A DNA stretch of 64,000 nt from DASYXT01 sp035934555 (lineage in GTDB: Bacteria > Verrucomicrobiota > Verrucomicrobiia > Limisphaerales > UBA8199). The notes beneath the pieces were generated by a model, which did no database searches, was not told the DNA's origin, and worked only from the letters and a program-made list of their open reading frames with translations. The translations under genes were made by a program, and so were the position numbers. Positions 52,242-60,755 of the stretch are shown piece by piece. Each line of letters begins with the position of its first letter. Within the stretch, counting starts at the first letter, position 1. The DNA lies in contig DASYXT010000069.1 of NCBI GenBank assembly GCA_035934555.1, forward strand, positions 1 through 64,000, read 5' to 3'.

Positions 52242-53016
52242 TGGATTTATTCGAGCGATAAAACACCTTCCACAAGACCAGGCCATGGGCCGGGGCAGTC
52301 ATGCCGGCCACGCGCCGGTTCTTTTTGTCCAGCATGTGGCCGATTTCCTCGGGCGCGAATTTTTTCAAACCGGCCTGGACGAGTGTGCCAACGATGCCGC
52401 GGCACATTTTGTAGAGGAAACCCTCGCCTTCGATGATGAAGGTGATGAGCGGGCCGCGGCATTGTACCTGGCACTTCGAGAGCGTTCGAGTAGTCGATTC
52501 CCGCGCATAGCCCGGGTTGGAGGTAAAGGAGCTGAAATCGTGCGTGCCAAGAAAGGCGGCGGAGGCGCGGCGCATGATGCGCAACTCCAGGGGCCGGGGC
52601 ACGTGCCACGCCGTATGGCGCAGCAGGGGGTTCATGGCGGGATGGTTCCAGATAAAGTAGCGGTATTGTTTGCCGGACGCATCGAACCGGGCATGGAAAT
52701 CGGCCCGAACACGGCTGGCGCCCAGTACGCGGATGTCCTCGGCCAACCAGGCGTTGAGGGCGAGCAGCAGTTTGCGTGAGCTGAGTTTTGCCTCGGCAGC
52801 GGGGATGGCGAAATGCGCGACCATGCCCAAGGCGTGGACCCCGGTATCAGTCCGGCTGGAACTGTGCAGCCGCGGTCCGCAGGGGAAGAGTTTGGCCAAA
52901 GCCTCCTCGACCTTCTCTTGCACACCGGTGCCGATTTTTTGCACCTGCCAGCCCTGGTAAGCAGTGCCGTCATACGCGATGACCAACTTGAATTTGGCGG
53001 TCTCGGTGCGGGACAT
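52147..53016 (-). CDS. truA: tRNA pseudouridine(38-40) synthase
   Basis: A 289-residue TruA, converting uridines 38-40 of the anticodon arm to pseudouridine. The catalytic aspartate is D57 in SSSRTDTGVHALG. The N-terminus KLVIAYDGTAYQGWQVQ and the mid-part FSSFTSNPGYARESTTRTL fit. The usual C-terminus (LWKVFYRS) is followed by about 35 extra residues encoded in DNA that overlaps the start of trmL in another frame; these are probably not a folded domain. It follows ruvX by 10 bases. Confidence 0.93.
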   Translation of the reverse strand: MSRTETAKFKLVIAYDGTAYQGWQVQKIGTGVQEKVEEALAKLFPCGPRLHSSSRTDTGVHALGMVAHFAIPAAEAKLSSRKLLLALNAWLAEDIRVLGASRVRADFHARFDASGKQYRYFIWNHPAMNPLLRHTAWHVPRPLELRIMRRASAAFLGTHDFSSFTSNPGYARESTTRTLSKCQVQCRGPLITFIIEGEGFLYKMCRGIVGTLVQAGLKKFAPEEIGHMLDKKNRRVAGMTAPAHGLVLWKVFYRSNKSNERGAGRTGNPAQHGQRRAAVRGHANAAALD

Positions 53017-53025
53017 GGGGCTGAG

Positions 53026-53442
53026 TCAACTCGTTCGCAGGCTGTCCAGGTAACTTTGCAACAGGAGCGCGGCGGCGGTTTGGTCCACCTTTTCCTTGCG
53101 TTTCTGCCGGCGGACCTTGCCCTCGATCAGGAACCGGTTGGCCATGACCGAAGTTAATCGTTCATCCCAGGTTTGAATCGGAATGGTCAGGGCGCCTTTG
53201 AGCGCCGCGGCAAAATCCTGCACCTTGAGTGCGGCGGGGCCGTAGCTGCCGTCCATGTTCCTGGGCAGGCCGACGAGGATCAATTCGACCTCCTTGTCGC
53301 GCAGGAGTTCTTTGAGCTTTTCGAGGAACGCGGCAAAAGGTTCGGCGGGCAAATAGGTCAACGGCTGAGCAATGAGCTTGAGCTCGTCGCTCAAGGCCAC
53401 ACCGATCCGTTTGGTCCCGTGGTCAAGCGCCAAAATCCGCAT
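53026..53442 (-). CDS. ruvX: Putative Holliday junction resolvase / pre-16S rRNA nuclease (YqgF family)
   Basis: A 138-residue RNase H-fold nuclease. The catalytic acidic residue is D7 in RILALDHGTKRIGVALSDE, and the other conserved motifs are LILVGLPRNMDGSYGPAA and WDERLTSVMANRFL. The ATG at 53442 begins the conserved MRILALD. Members are known as YqgF, with a role in 16S rRNA maturation. It starts a ruvX-truA-trmL operon. Confidence 0.92.
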   Translation of the reverse strand: MRILALDHGTKRIGVALSDELKLIAQPLTYLPAEPFAAFLEKLKELLRDKEVELILVGLPRNMDGSYGPAALKVQDFAAALKGALTIPIQTWDERLTSVMANRFLIEGKVRRQKRKEKVDQTAAALLLQSYLDSLRTS

Positions 53443-53543
53443 GGGACTAGTTTGACGCAAACTTGCTGGAAGGAAAGAAACGAAAGCGGGCGGGAGCATA
53501 TCCGGGCGGCGCGATTGACGCCTGGTGGGGCTTGAAGGGAAAG

Positions 53544-53651
53544 AGCGGCAGAGGGCTGCCGCAGTCCATGACGCTGCCGCGAGTGTTCGCGCACCAATCA
53601 GGTTCGCGCGCCAATCATTTTCCGCGAGGTTTTGAACTGCGGCAGCCCTGC
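53544..53651 (+). repeat. Paired hairpin repeat, family RGLPQS, copy B
   Basis: The first hairpin is GCGGCAG-AGGG-CTGCCGC (53545-53562), followed by AGTCCATGA and CGCTGCCGC; a further inverted arm AACTGCGGCAGCCCTGCC lies at 53634-53651. Compared with the plus-oriented unit in copy A at 32723-32760, four bases differ, and those within the stem change in pairs so that pairing is preserved. It lies 44 bases upstream (plus-strand coordinate order) of the end of hemL. Confidence 0.7.
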
Positions 53652-53694
53652 CCCTGCTTTCCCGCCGGATGTTGGTCGCAAACCCCGGTTCGGC

Positions 53695-54981
53695 CTAGAA
53701 AGTTTTCATAACCCGCGCGGCCGCCTGGACGGTCTTCTCGATATCGGCGGTGGTGTGGGCGGTCGAGAGGAATCCGGCCTCAAACTGCGAGGGCGCGAAA
53801 TAGACGCCTTCGGCCAACATGCCGTGAAAGTAGGTCTTGAAACGTTCGCGGTCGCTGCTCATCGCGTCTTCCAGGTTGTGGACCGGTTGGCTGGTAAAGT
53901 AGGCACAGAACATCGAACCGCAGCGGTTAAACTGGACCGACACGCCGGCGCTTTGAGCGGCGTCTTTCAGGCCGCGTTCGAGCTCACCGCCGAGTTGCTC
54001 GAGGCGGAGGTACGCCTGGCCGCTTGCCAGTTCCTCCAACGCCGCGATGCCGGCCGCCATGGCGACCGGGTTGCCGCTGAGCGTGCCCGCCTGATAAACC
54101 GGGCCTACGGGCGCAAGGCAATCCATGATGTCGGCGCGGCCACCGAAGGCGCCGACGGGCAAGCCGCCGCCGATAATCTTCCCGAAGCACGATAAATCGG
54201 GTTTGATGCCGAAACGCTCTTGTGCGCCACCTTTCGCGAGCCGGAAGCCGGTCATGACTTCGTCGAAAATGAGCAGCGCGTCGTTGCGTTGGGTGATATC
54301 GCGCAAAAATTCCAAATATCCTGGCCGAGGCAAATAGAGGCCGGCGTTGCCCGGCACCGGTTCGACGATGATTCCGGCGATTTGCCCGGCATTGGCCGCA
54401 AAGGCGGCTTCGAGGGCAGCGCGATCATTGTATGGGAGCACGATGGTGTGCTGAGTGAACGCGGCGGGGACGCCGGCGCTATCGGGGTTGCCAAAGGTCA
54501 ACGCGCCGGAGCCGGCCTTCACGAGCAAGGAATCGGAATGACCATGGTAGCAACCGTCGAACTTGATGATTTTGTCGCGGCGCGTAAAGCCGCGCGCCAG
54601 GCGAATGGCCGACATGGTTGCTTCGGTGCCGGAGTTGCACATCCGCACCTTCTGCACGCTGGGCACGAGCGAGCAGATCAAGCGGGCCATGGTGACTTCG
54701 AAGGGGTTTGGGATGCCGAAGCTGGTGCCGTGGGCTGCGGTGTCCTGGACAGCTTTGATAATCTTCGGATGCGCATGGCCCAGAATGGCCGGGCCCCATG
54801 TGCCCACGTAATCGATGTATTCGTTGCCATCGACGTCCCACACATGTGCGCCTTGTGCACGGTCCGCAAAGAAGGGCTGGCCACCGACGGCGCGGAAGGC
54901 GCGCACGGGCGAGTTGACACCGCCGGGAATGCGCTTCAGCGCTTCGGCGAAGAGTTGGTCGGATTTAGTGCGCGAGCTCAC
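53695..54981 (-). CDS. hemL: Glutamate-1-semialdehyde 2,1-aminomutase
   Basis: A 428-residue PLP enzyme that makes 5-aminolevulinate from glutamate-1-semialdehyde, in the C5 route to heme. The PLP-binding lysine is K268 in SCFGKIIGGGLPVGAF. The N-terminus ALKRIPGGVNSPVRAFRAVGGQPFF and the GTEATMSAIRLAR segment are typical. Length is normal (about 425-430). No other heme genes are nearby; the upstream M16 protease gene lies 180 bases away behind an inverted repeat. Confidence 0.95.
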   Translation of the reverse strand: MSSRTKSDQLFAEALKRIPGGVNSPVRAFRAVGGQPFFADRAQGAHVWDVDGNEYIDYVGTWGPAILGHAHPKIIKAVQDTAAHGTSFGIPNPFEVTMARLICSLVPSVQKVRMCNSGTEATMSAIRLARGFTRRDKIIKFDGCYHGHSDSLLVKAGSGALTFGNPDSAGVPAAFTQHTIVLPYNDRAALEAAFAANAGQIAGIIVEPVPGNAGLYLPRPGYLEFLRDITQRNDALLIFDEVMTGFRLAKGGAQERFGIKPDLSCFGKIIGGGLPVGAFGGRADIMDCLAPVGPVYQAGTLSGNPVAMAAGIAALEELASGQAYLRLEQLGGELERGLKDAAQSAGVSVQFNRCGSMFCAYFTSQPVHNLEDAMSSDRERFKTYFHGMLAEGVYFAPSQFEAGFLSTAHTTADIEKTVQAAARVMKTF

Positions 54982-55052
54982 GCCGGAATAGTACTGGGGA
55001 CCGGGAACAACGCACGTGGAATTATAGGGAATTAAAAGTGCCGGCGGGGTGA

Positions 55053-55126
55053 ACGCAAAGGCGCAAAGACCCGAAGGCGCAAAGCTGCAAGTGATAAGGT
55101 TTCTTCGCGCCTCCGCGCCTTTGCGT
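55053..55126. repeat. GCAAAGGCGC inverted repeat
   Basis: Perfect 12-base arms ACGCAAAGGCGC (55053-55064) and GCGCCTTTGCGT (55115-55126) with extra CGCAAAG and GCGCC copies in the loop. It lies between the M16 protease stop and the hemL start. Similar AACGCAAAGGCGC-rich elements occur between genes of unrelated bacteria. Confidence 0.55.
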
Positions 55127-55160
55127 CCACGCGTCTGTCTCGCAAATAATTCCTGCTTCC

Positions 55161-57932
55161 CTACTGTACCATGCTCGGTCCGAAGTCCCCGGCGCTGACC
55201 ACGACCAGTTTGGCGGGGTCAATGTGTGCGCGCAGGGCGGCGTTGACCTGCTCGGGAGTGAGCGTGCTGATGGTGTGTTCGAGCTGCGCCTCAAAGGCCA
55301 TCGTGCGGTCCAGATAACGCAACGAAGCGAGCTGTCCCGCCAGGCCGGGGTCACTGGCTCGGCTGACCTGGCGCGCCTGCAAGTAGCCCCGGCGCGCATT
55401 ATCGAGTTCCTCCTGGGTGACGCCATCTTTGAGCAATCGCGCCAATTCCTCTTGAACGGCCGTTTCCACCCGCGCGATGTTCTGCGGATTGCAGATAGCG
55501 GTAATCAGAAGCGTGGCGCGGGAATCCTGCGCGGAAACACTGAGGCTGGAGCTGACGCCGTAGGAGAGGCCCTCTTTCTGGCGAATGCGGTCGCCGAGGC
55601 GCGAGGAGAGCGTGCCGCTGCCGAGGATGTAATTGCCCATCACCAGGGCGGGAAAGTCCGGGGCATCGTCGCGCAACGGGAACATCAGGCCTGCGCTGTA
55701 AGTGGCGTTGGCTTTGTCGGGCGTGTTGAGCTTGTGCTGTGCGCCGGGTATCTCGCGGACGATCGGCATCGGAACGCGCGCATAGGGCTGGGCCGCGGTC
55801 CACCCTTGGAAGGTCTGCTTGAGGATCGGCAGGCAAGCGTTCTCATCGAAATCGCCGACGATGGTGAGTTCCCCGGCTTGCGAGCCGAGGTAATCGTGGT
55901 ACAGGCGGGCCACCTGCGCATAGGTCGCCGCCTTGAGGCGGTCGATGGTTTCATCAACGGTCGGCAAATACCGGACATCATCTGCGGAATAGGGATTCAG
56001 CTCGCGAGAGAGCATGCGTGGACCAAGCGCGGCCGGCTCAGTGCGCATCTGTTCGAGCATCGCCAGGCGTTCCTCTTTCATGATGTCGAACTGCGGCTCG
56101 GGCAGGGCGGGTTCGCGCAGCACCTGACGCAGCAATTCGAGCACAGCGGGCAACGTGTCGCGCCGGGCCTGGATTGAAAAGCTCACACTGCCGAGCCCGC
56201 CCCCACCGGAACCGCCACCGCCGCGCCGGCCGCGGCCACGACCGCCGGCGCCTGCGCCCAAGGTGGCCTTCAACCGGTCAAGCTCGTCATGCAATTGCTG
56301 GTAGGAGAGTTTCTTCGTGCCGCGCAACATCAGCTCGGGAAGAAAACCTGCGGCAGATTCCATTCCTTTCAAATTGTTCTCATCGCCGTAATGCAACGTC
56401 AGGAACAGGTGCACTTCCTGGCCGCGGGATTTCTTTGGCAGGAAAGTGGCTTTGATGCCTTCGGGCAATTCCTGGCGCTGGACGCGCTTCTCGACATTGT
56501 CAGGCGTCGCATCGAAAACTTCGCCGGCGGCGATAACGGCGCGTCCCTTGTAATTGGCGACGAGCGCCTGCACATCGGGCGTGGGGGGAATCTCGATGCG
56601 CTCGGGCTTATCGGTGGGAATGAACAGGCCGACGGTGCGGTTGTTGCGTTGGAGGTAATGCGCGGCGACGGCTTTCACCGCCTCCGGCGTGACCTGCTCG
56701 ACCCAATCGCGATAGAGGAAATAGAGGCGCCAATCGCCCTGTGCGGACCACTGGCTCAGTTGAACGGCAATCTGGCTGGTGTCGGCGGCTGCCAGGTCAC
56801 GCGCCTTGAGGATTTGCTGTTTCGCGCGGTCCACTTCGGTGCTGGTGACGCCTTTTTCGCCTATGGTTTCGACGTTTGAAATAATCAGGTCGCGAACTTG
56901 ATCGAGGGACCCTTCGGCCGGGACCTCGGCGTCGATACTGAACAGGCCGGGGTCATGGGCACGTTCGGCATAGGCGAAGACGCTGGCGGCCTTCTTGGTT
57001 TCGACCAGCGCCCGGTACAAACGCCCGGAGGGCTGAGTGCTGAGGATATTAGCCAGCACCTGCAGCGCCGCGGTGTCGGGGTGCGGCGCGGCGGGGATGT
57101 GGTAAACAATGCCGATGGCGCCGACATCACCGACGCGGCGCAGCACGACGGTGCGTTCACCGTCCTGGGGCGGTTCTTCGGTGTAGGTGGTGGGGAGCTT
57201 GCGCTCGGGCCGGGGCAGCACGCCGAAATAGTCCTGCACCCATCCGAGCGCCTTGGATTCCTCGAACTTGCCTGCGACGACGAGGATGATGTTGTCCGGC
57301 TGATAATATTTTTTGTAAAAGGCGCGCAGGTTTTCCACGGGGACGCGCTCGATGTCGCTGCGGTTGCCGATGGTGGGTTTGCCGTAATTGTGCCAGTTGT
57401 AGGCCGCGGCGCTGATGCGTTTGCCCAGCACGCCGGCGGGTGAGTTTTCTCCGCGCTCAAATTCATTGCGCACGACGGTCATTTCGGAGGCGAGGTCTTC
57501 GCCTTTGATGGTGCTGTTGACGAGGCGGTCGGCTTCGAGATCGAGCGCGAACTTCAGATTCTCGTCACTGGCGGCCATGGTTTCGAAATAATTGACGCGA
57601 TCGCTCGAAGTGCTGCCATTGAAGGAGGCGCCGTGCTCCTGGAGTGCTTTGGGAACAAGCGGATGGCGGGGTGTCCCTTTGAAGACCATGTGTTCGAGGA
57701 GGTGGGCCATGCCGGTTTCGCCGTAGCCTTCCTGGCGCGAGCCGACCAGGACCGTCATGTTGACGGTGACCTTGGATTGCGAATCGTCCGGGAACAACAA
57801 TAAGCGCAAGCCATTGTCGAAATCATATTCGGTGATGCCTTCGACCGAGGCGACTTTGCGTGGTGGTTCCGAGGCGACGAGCGTCGCGGCGCCGAGCAGG
57901 CCGAGCAAGAGGAGAAGCTTGGTTCTGAGCAT
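55161..57932 (-). CDS. Exported M16 family zinc metallopeptidase
   Basis: A 923-residue pitrilysin-like protease with two homologous halves. The signal peptide is at residues 1-21 (ends TLVAS). The zinc motif HXXEH is H77-E80-H81 in AHLLEHMVFKG, with a downstream acidic ligand in the region around residue 157 (FERGENSPAGVLG). The second half, from about residue 500, lacks the HXXEH. A glycine/arginine-rich linker (GAGAGGRGRGRRGGGGSGGGGLG) lies near residue 580. It cleaves peptides in the periplasm or outer membrane; substrate unknown. Confidence 0.9.
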   Translation of the reverse strand: MLRTKLLLLLGLLGAATLVASEPPRKVASVEGITEYDFDNGLRLLLFPDDSQSKVTVNMTVLVGSRQEGYGETGMAHLLEHMVFKGTPRHPLVPKALQEHGASFNGSTSSDRVNYFETMAASDENLKFALDLEADRLVNSTIKGEDLASEMTVVRNEFERGENSPAGVLGKRISAAAYNWHNYGKPTIGNRSDIERVPVENLRAFYKKYYQPDNIILVVAGKFEESKALGWVQDYFGVLPRPERKLPTTYTEEPPQDGERTVVLRRVGDVGAIGIVYHIPAAPHPDTAALQVLANILSTQPSGRLYRALVETKKAASVFAYAERAHDPGLFSIDAEVPAEGSLDQVRDLIISNVETIGEKGVTSTEVDRAKQQILKARDLAAADTSQIAVQLSQWSAQGDWRLYFLYRDWVEQVTPEAVKAVAAHYLQRNNRTVGLFIPTDKPERIEIPPTPDVQALVANYKGRAVIAAGEVFDATPDNVEKRVQRQELPEGIKATFLPKKSRGQEVHLFLTLHYGDENNLKGMESAAGFLPELMLRGTKKLSYQQLHDELDRLKATLGAGAGGRGRGRRGGGGSGGGGLGSVSFSIQARRDTLPAVLELLRQVLREPALPEPQFDIMKEERLAMLEQMRTEPAALGPRMLSRELNPYSADDVRYLPTVDETIDRLKAATYAQVARLYHDYLGSQAGELTIVGDFDENACLPILKQTFQGWTAAQPYARVPMPIVREIPGAQHKLNTPDKANATYSAGLMFPLRDDAPDFPALVMGNYILGSGTLSSRLGDRIRQKEGLSYGVSSSLSVSAQDSRATLLITAICNPQNIARVETAVQEELARLLKDGVTQEELDNARRGYLQARQVSRASDPGLAGQLASLRYLDRTMAFEAQLEHTISTLTPEQVNAALRAHIDPAKLVVVSAGDFGPSMVQ

Positions 57933-57985
57933 GGCCGAGATTGTGCCGCAAAAGGGCCTGATTCAAGCCTTTTCAAGGGAGCGGG

Positions 57986-58090
57986 CGGAGCGCGGACTTT
58001 AGTCCGCAGCAATGCACTACCGTCAAATCGGCCCCAAACTCGACCCCGTGCGCCGTTCGGAAGCTGCTGCGGACTAAAGTCCCGCGCTCC
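57986..58090. repeat. Paired GCGGAC hairpin repeat, copy B
   Basis: Hairpins GCGGACTTTAGTCCGC (57992-58007) and GCGGACTAAAGTCCCGC (58069-58085), with TTCGGAA before the second arm, as in copy A at 47833. It lies between the PPK2 stop and the M16 start, and may end the PPK2 transcript. Confidence 0.6.
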
Positions 58091-58092
58091 AA

Positions 58093-58971
58093 TCACGCGT
58101 CGGCTTCGAGCACGCGCCGGACTTTGGCCAGTTCCTTGCGTTGAGCGGCATCGACCTGGGGGTAGCGTAACTTGAGGGATTCGAGCGCATCAACGACAAC
58201 CTCCGCCACGACCAGGCGCGAGAACCATTTGTGGTCGGCGGGGATGACGTACCACGGCGCGTCGGGCGTCGCGGTCTCGCGGATCAGGTCCTGGTAAGCC
58301 TTGGTGTAATCGTCCCAGTGTTTCCGTTCCGCGACGTCGGCCATCGAGAATTTCCAATTTTTGTCGGACTCTTCGAGGCGGCTGAGCAGGCGCCGGCGTT
58401 GCTCGGCTTTCGAGAGGTGAAGGAAGAACTTGCGGATGATGGTGCCGCTGCGGGCCATGTGCCGCTCGAAGCAACGAATGTCCTGGAAACGCTCGTCCCA
58501 AATATCTTTGGTTACGAGGGTTTTGGGCAGCTTTTGGCTCAGCAGGAACTCCGGGTGCACGCGCACGACGAGCACCTCTTCATAATAGGAGCGATTAAAG
58601 ATGCCGATGCGGCCGCGTTCGGGCAGGTACTTGGTGGTGCGCCAGAGGAAATCGTGATTGAGCTCCTCCTCAGACGGCACCTTGAACGAATAGACCTGGC
58701 AGCCTTGCGGGTTGACGCCGGACATGACGTGTTTGATGGTGCCGTCTTTGCCGGCGGCGTCCATCGCCTGGAAGATCAGCAGCAACGACCATTGGTTCTG
58801 GGCGTAGAGGAGAGACTGGAGCTCGCTGAGGCGTTGCACACCTTCTTCCAGCCATTGCTGCGCGTGCTCCTTGGACTTGAGCTTCGCCGTGTGCGCCGGG
58901 TCAAAATCTTTGAGCGAAAAATGTTTGCCGCCGGTGACGCGATAAAGTTTGGACAATTCGGTTCGTTTCAT
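58093..58971 (-). CDS. ppk2: Polyphosphate kinase 2 family protein
   Basis: A 292-residue PPK2, which transfers phosphate between polyphosphate and nucleoside (di)phosphates. Walker A is at residues about 69-77 (AMDAAGKDG), followed by SGVNPQGCQVYSFKVPSEEELNHDFLWRTTKYLPERGRIGIFNRSYYEEVLVVRVHPE, all class I PPK2 features. The ATG at 58971 gives the family length; an upstream in-frame extension of 118 residues is not conserved. It stands alone. Confidence 0.92.
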   Translation of the reverse strand: MKRTELSKLYRVTGGKHFSLKDFDPAHTAKLKSKEHAQQWLEEGVQRLSELQSLLYAQNQWSLLLIFQAMDAAGKDGTIKHVMSGVNPQGCQVYSFKVPSEEELNHDFLWRTTKYLPERGRIGIFNRSYYEEVLVVRVHPEFLLSQKLPKTLVTKDIWDERFQDIRCFERHMARSGTIIRKFFLHLSKAEQRRRLLSRLEESDKNWKFSMADVAERKHWDDYTKAYQDLIRETATPDAPWYVIPADHKWFSRLVVAEVVVDALESLKLRYPQVDAAQRKELAKVRRVLEADA

Positions 58972-59106
58972 AATCCACGAGGCCCGGAAAGAGGGTAGCG
59001 CATGAGGGGCCGAATGGCAGCTTAATGTTAGCCACAGATTGCACGGATGGGAAACCCTTTGGTGGGACACGTTGCTGCGGGTTCGAGCCAGCCCTCGGAG
59101 CAGCCA

Positions 59107-59135
59107 CACCTCCATAAATGGAGGTGTTAATGAGA
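59107..59135 (+). repeat. Short hairpin repeat, ATAAAT-loop family, copy 2
   Basis: Hairpin CACCTCC / GGAGGTG around ATAAAT (59107-59126) and the tail GTGTTAATGAGA. The tail also occurs alone at 59589-59600. Copy 1 is at 9382-9411. The two stems differ at two positions and both still pair. Confidence 0.6.
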
Positions 59136-59155
59136 AGGCTTCGGGGTTCGCTTCG

Positions 59156-59534
59156 CTATTCCCTCGCCGGCTTGGCTGCGCGGTAAAGCTCGAGCAGTTG
59201 CTGATTCTTCTGCAATAAGGCGGAGTCGCCGGAATCCGAAGCCAGGTGAGAGGCTGTCTCAGCGGTTGCCACCGCCTCCGAGAATTGCCCGGCCTCGGCG
59301 TACGCGGCGGCAAGCGTGCCGACAAAGATTGTGGTGCGGAAGTTGGTCAACTCGCAAGGCTCGGTGAGCATCCACGACAGCCTCAGCGCCGTTGCGCAGG
59401 GAAGGGTCGGGATTGGTCGCCAGAATCCAGGCGAGATTGTTCAGGGCCATGGTCAGGTCGGGCTCGTTGTTCAAAGCGGCACGGTAATGTCTGACCGCCC
59501 CGGCCGTATCGAGCGTCCCCTCAAATGACGTCAT
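59156..59534 (-). pseudogene. Frameshifted 3' remnant of a TPR glycosyltransferase-like gene
   Basis: On the minus strand the region reads ALNNEPDLTMALNNLAWILATNPDPSLRNGAEAV in one frame (from 59534) and PCELTNFRTTIFVGTLAAAYAEAGQFSEAVATAETA in another (from about 59371). The joined sequence is the usual C-terminus of large TPR-containing membrane proteins in this group (RACELTNFRTT). One extra base at about 59355 breaks the frame. The N-terminal part is absent. It is related to the kind of gene that starts at 63646. Confidence 0.7.
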
Positions 59535-59861
59535 CCCCCGCGGTTACGACCGGGCGGCGGCGCAAGGCGCAAGGCGCGGCCTGAAGCGGTGTTAATGAGA
59601 CCCGGCGCGGCGCCTGGAAGCCCGAAAGGGGCCCCAGGGTTAGGCCTTTCCATGCGGGGCGGTAGCGGGGCGGTAGCGGGGCGCTGGCGTGGCATTAGCC
59701 CTTGGCGCTGTTCGGTGGGAAGCCACGTTGTGGTGATCGGTTTATAGCACGCCCCGGTCTTACGCACCCCCGAAACCCCGCTTGGCTGTGGCGGCTAAGA
59801 AGGAACCTCGGAGCACCCGGTCAATGAGGCGGACGAGCCGGTCCCGGCTCAAAGCACGGTT
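59535..59861. other. Intergenic region with low-complexity GC repeats
   Basis: No gene. It contains short tandem units (GGGGCGGTAGC repeated near 59657-59680), CGCAAGGCGCAAGGCGCGG (59566-59584) and the GTGTTAATGAGA tail motif. Probably remnant sequence left by decay of the TPR gene. Confidence 0.5.
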
Positions 59862-60521
59862 TTAGCGGATTCCGTGAGCTGGATGAAGCGGAGCGCGGGC
59901 GGGGCGTGGGTCTGTCCCATCAACAAACCCGTTAGATTTTGGCGCCCGGCGAACCGCCGCCGCCACGACGCAGGCCAGTCCCAGGAAGGCCGCCGGTCCA
60001 GGTTCGGGGACCAGGAGCATGTATCCATTCAGCTCCGTACGGAAATCAGAAGGATTGACTGGTGGCGTGGCAAGGGGATTTCCGGTATATGCCACCGAGA
60101 ACAAAGACGATACCCCCCACATATTGGGAATCCCCCCAAGGCTGTAGGCCTGCGCTTGCGCAAATGTAGCACCTGTCGTGGTGCCGTTCAGCGTGCTGTC
60201 CCAGAACTGCAATTGTATCCAGGCCGGCGATCCGGGGGAGACGCTTGAAATTGCCTGTACACCCCCGAGAAAAAAGCCAGCCAGGGCCGGGTCGGTGGAA
60301 AACGGGGTTGTGGCTACCAACGTAAGATTTCCGGCTGACGGACCGGCCATCAACCCGGCCACATAATTCGGCCCACGGACCCGGGTGACACCGTCCGCGA
60401 AATATACGGCGGGATCCGTGGCCGGATTTCCGAAGTAATTCTCAAACAAAACAGTCCCTTGAGCCTCAGCGCTTAGGCAAAAGCAGAGGGTTATCAGTCC
60501 AAGGGCAGATGACTTTTTCAT
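59862..60521 (-). CDS. PEP-CTERM exported protein
   Basis: A 219-residue secreted protein. The signal peptide is at residues 1-20 (ALGLITLCFCLSAEA-Q). The C-terminus carries the PEP-CTERM sorting signal: VPEPGPAAFLGLACVVAAAVRRAP (VPEP at about residues 171-174), which should be processed by an exosortase. About 28 residues follow the basic end (KSNGFVDGTDPRPARAP), unusual since these proteins normally end right after the Arg-rich stretch. The gene may have lost its natural stop. The mature part is beta-rich with no motif. Confidence 0.8.
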   Translation of the reverse strand: MKKSSALGLITLCFCLSAEAQGTVLFENYFGNPATDPAVYFADGVTRVRGPNYVAGLMAGPSAGNLTLVATTPFSTDPALAGFFLGGVQAISSVSPGSPAWIQLQFWDSTLNGTTTGATFAQAQAYSLGGIPNMWGVSSLFSVAYTGNPLATPPVNPSDFRTELNGYMLLVPEPGPAAFLGLACVVAAAVRRAPKSNGFVDGTDPRPARAPLHPAHGIR

Positions 60522-60755
60522 GCAAGGAGAATCAGTCTTACTGAACTCTTGTCAAGCCAACACGCCGAAAGAAAAGGGAATGCAATCTCAAAGTGTTCTC
60601 GCCCACTGCCAATGTCAGGTCGCGTCAACGCGATTTGGATTGGAAAGTTGCAACTTGCGATAGAGTTGGTTGCACGGCCCATGACCCGTAGTGCGGCTTC
60701 CTCTCACCCTTGCGGGTTGCGCTTACAGTACATTTTCGGCAGGTTAAGCTCCTTG

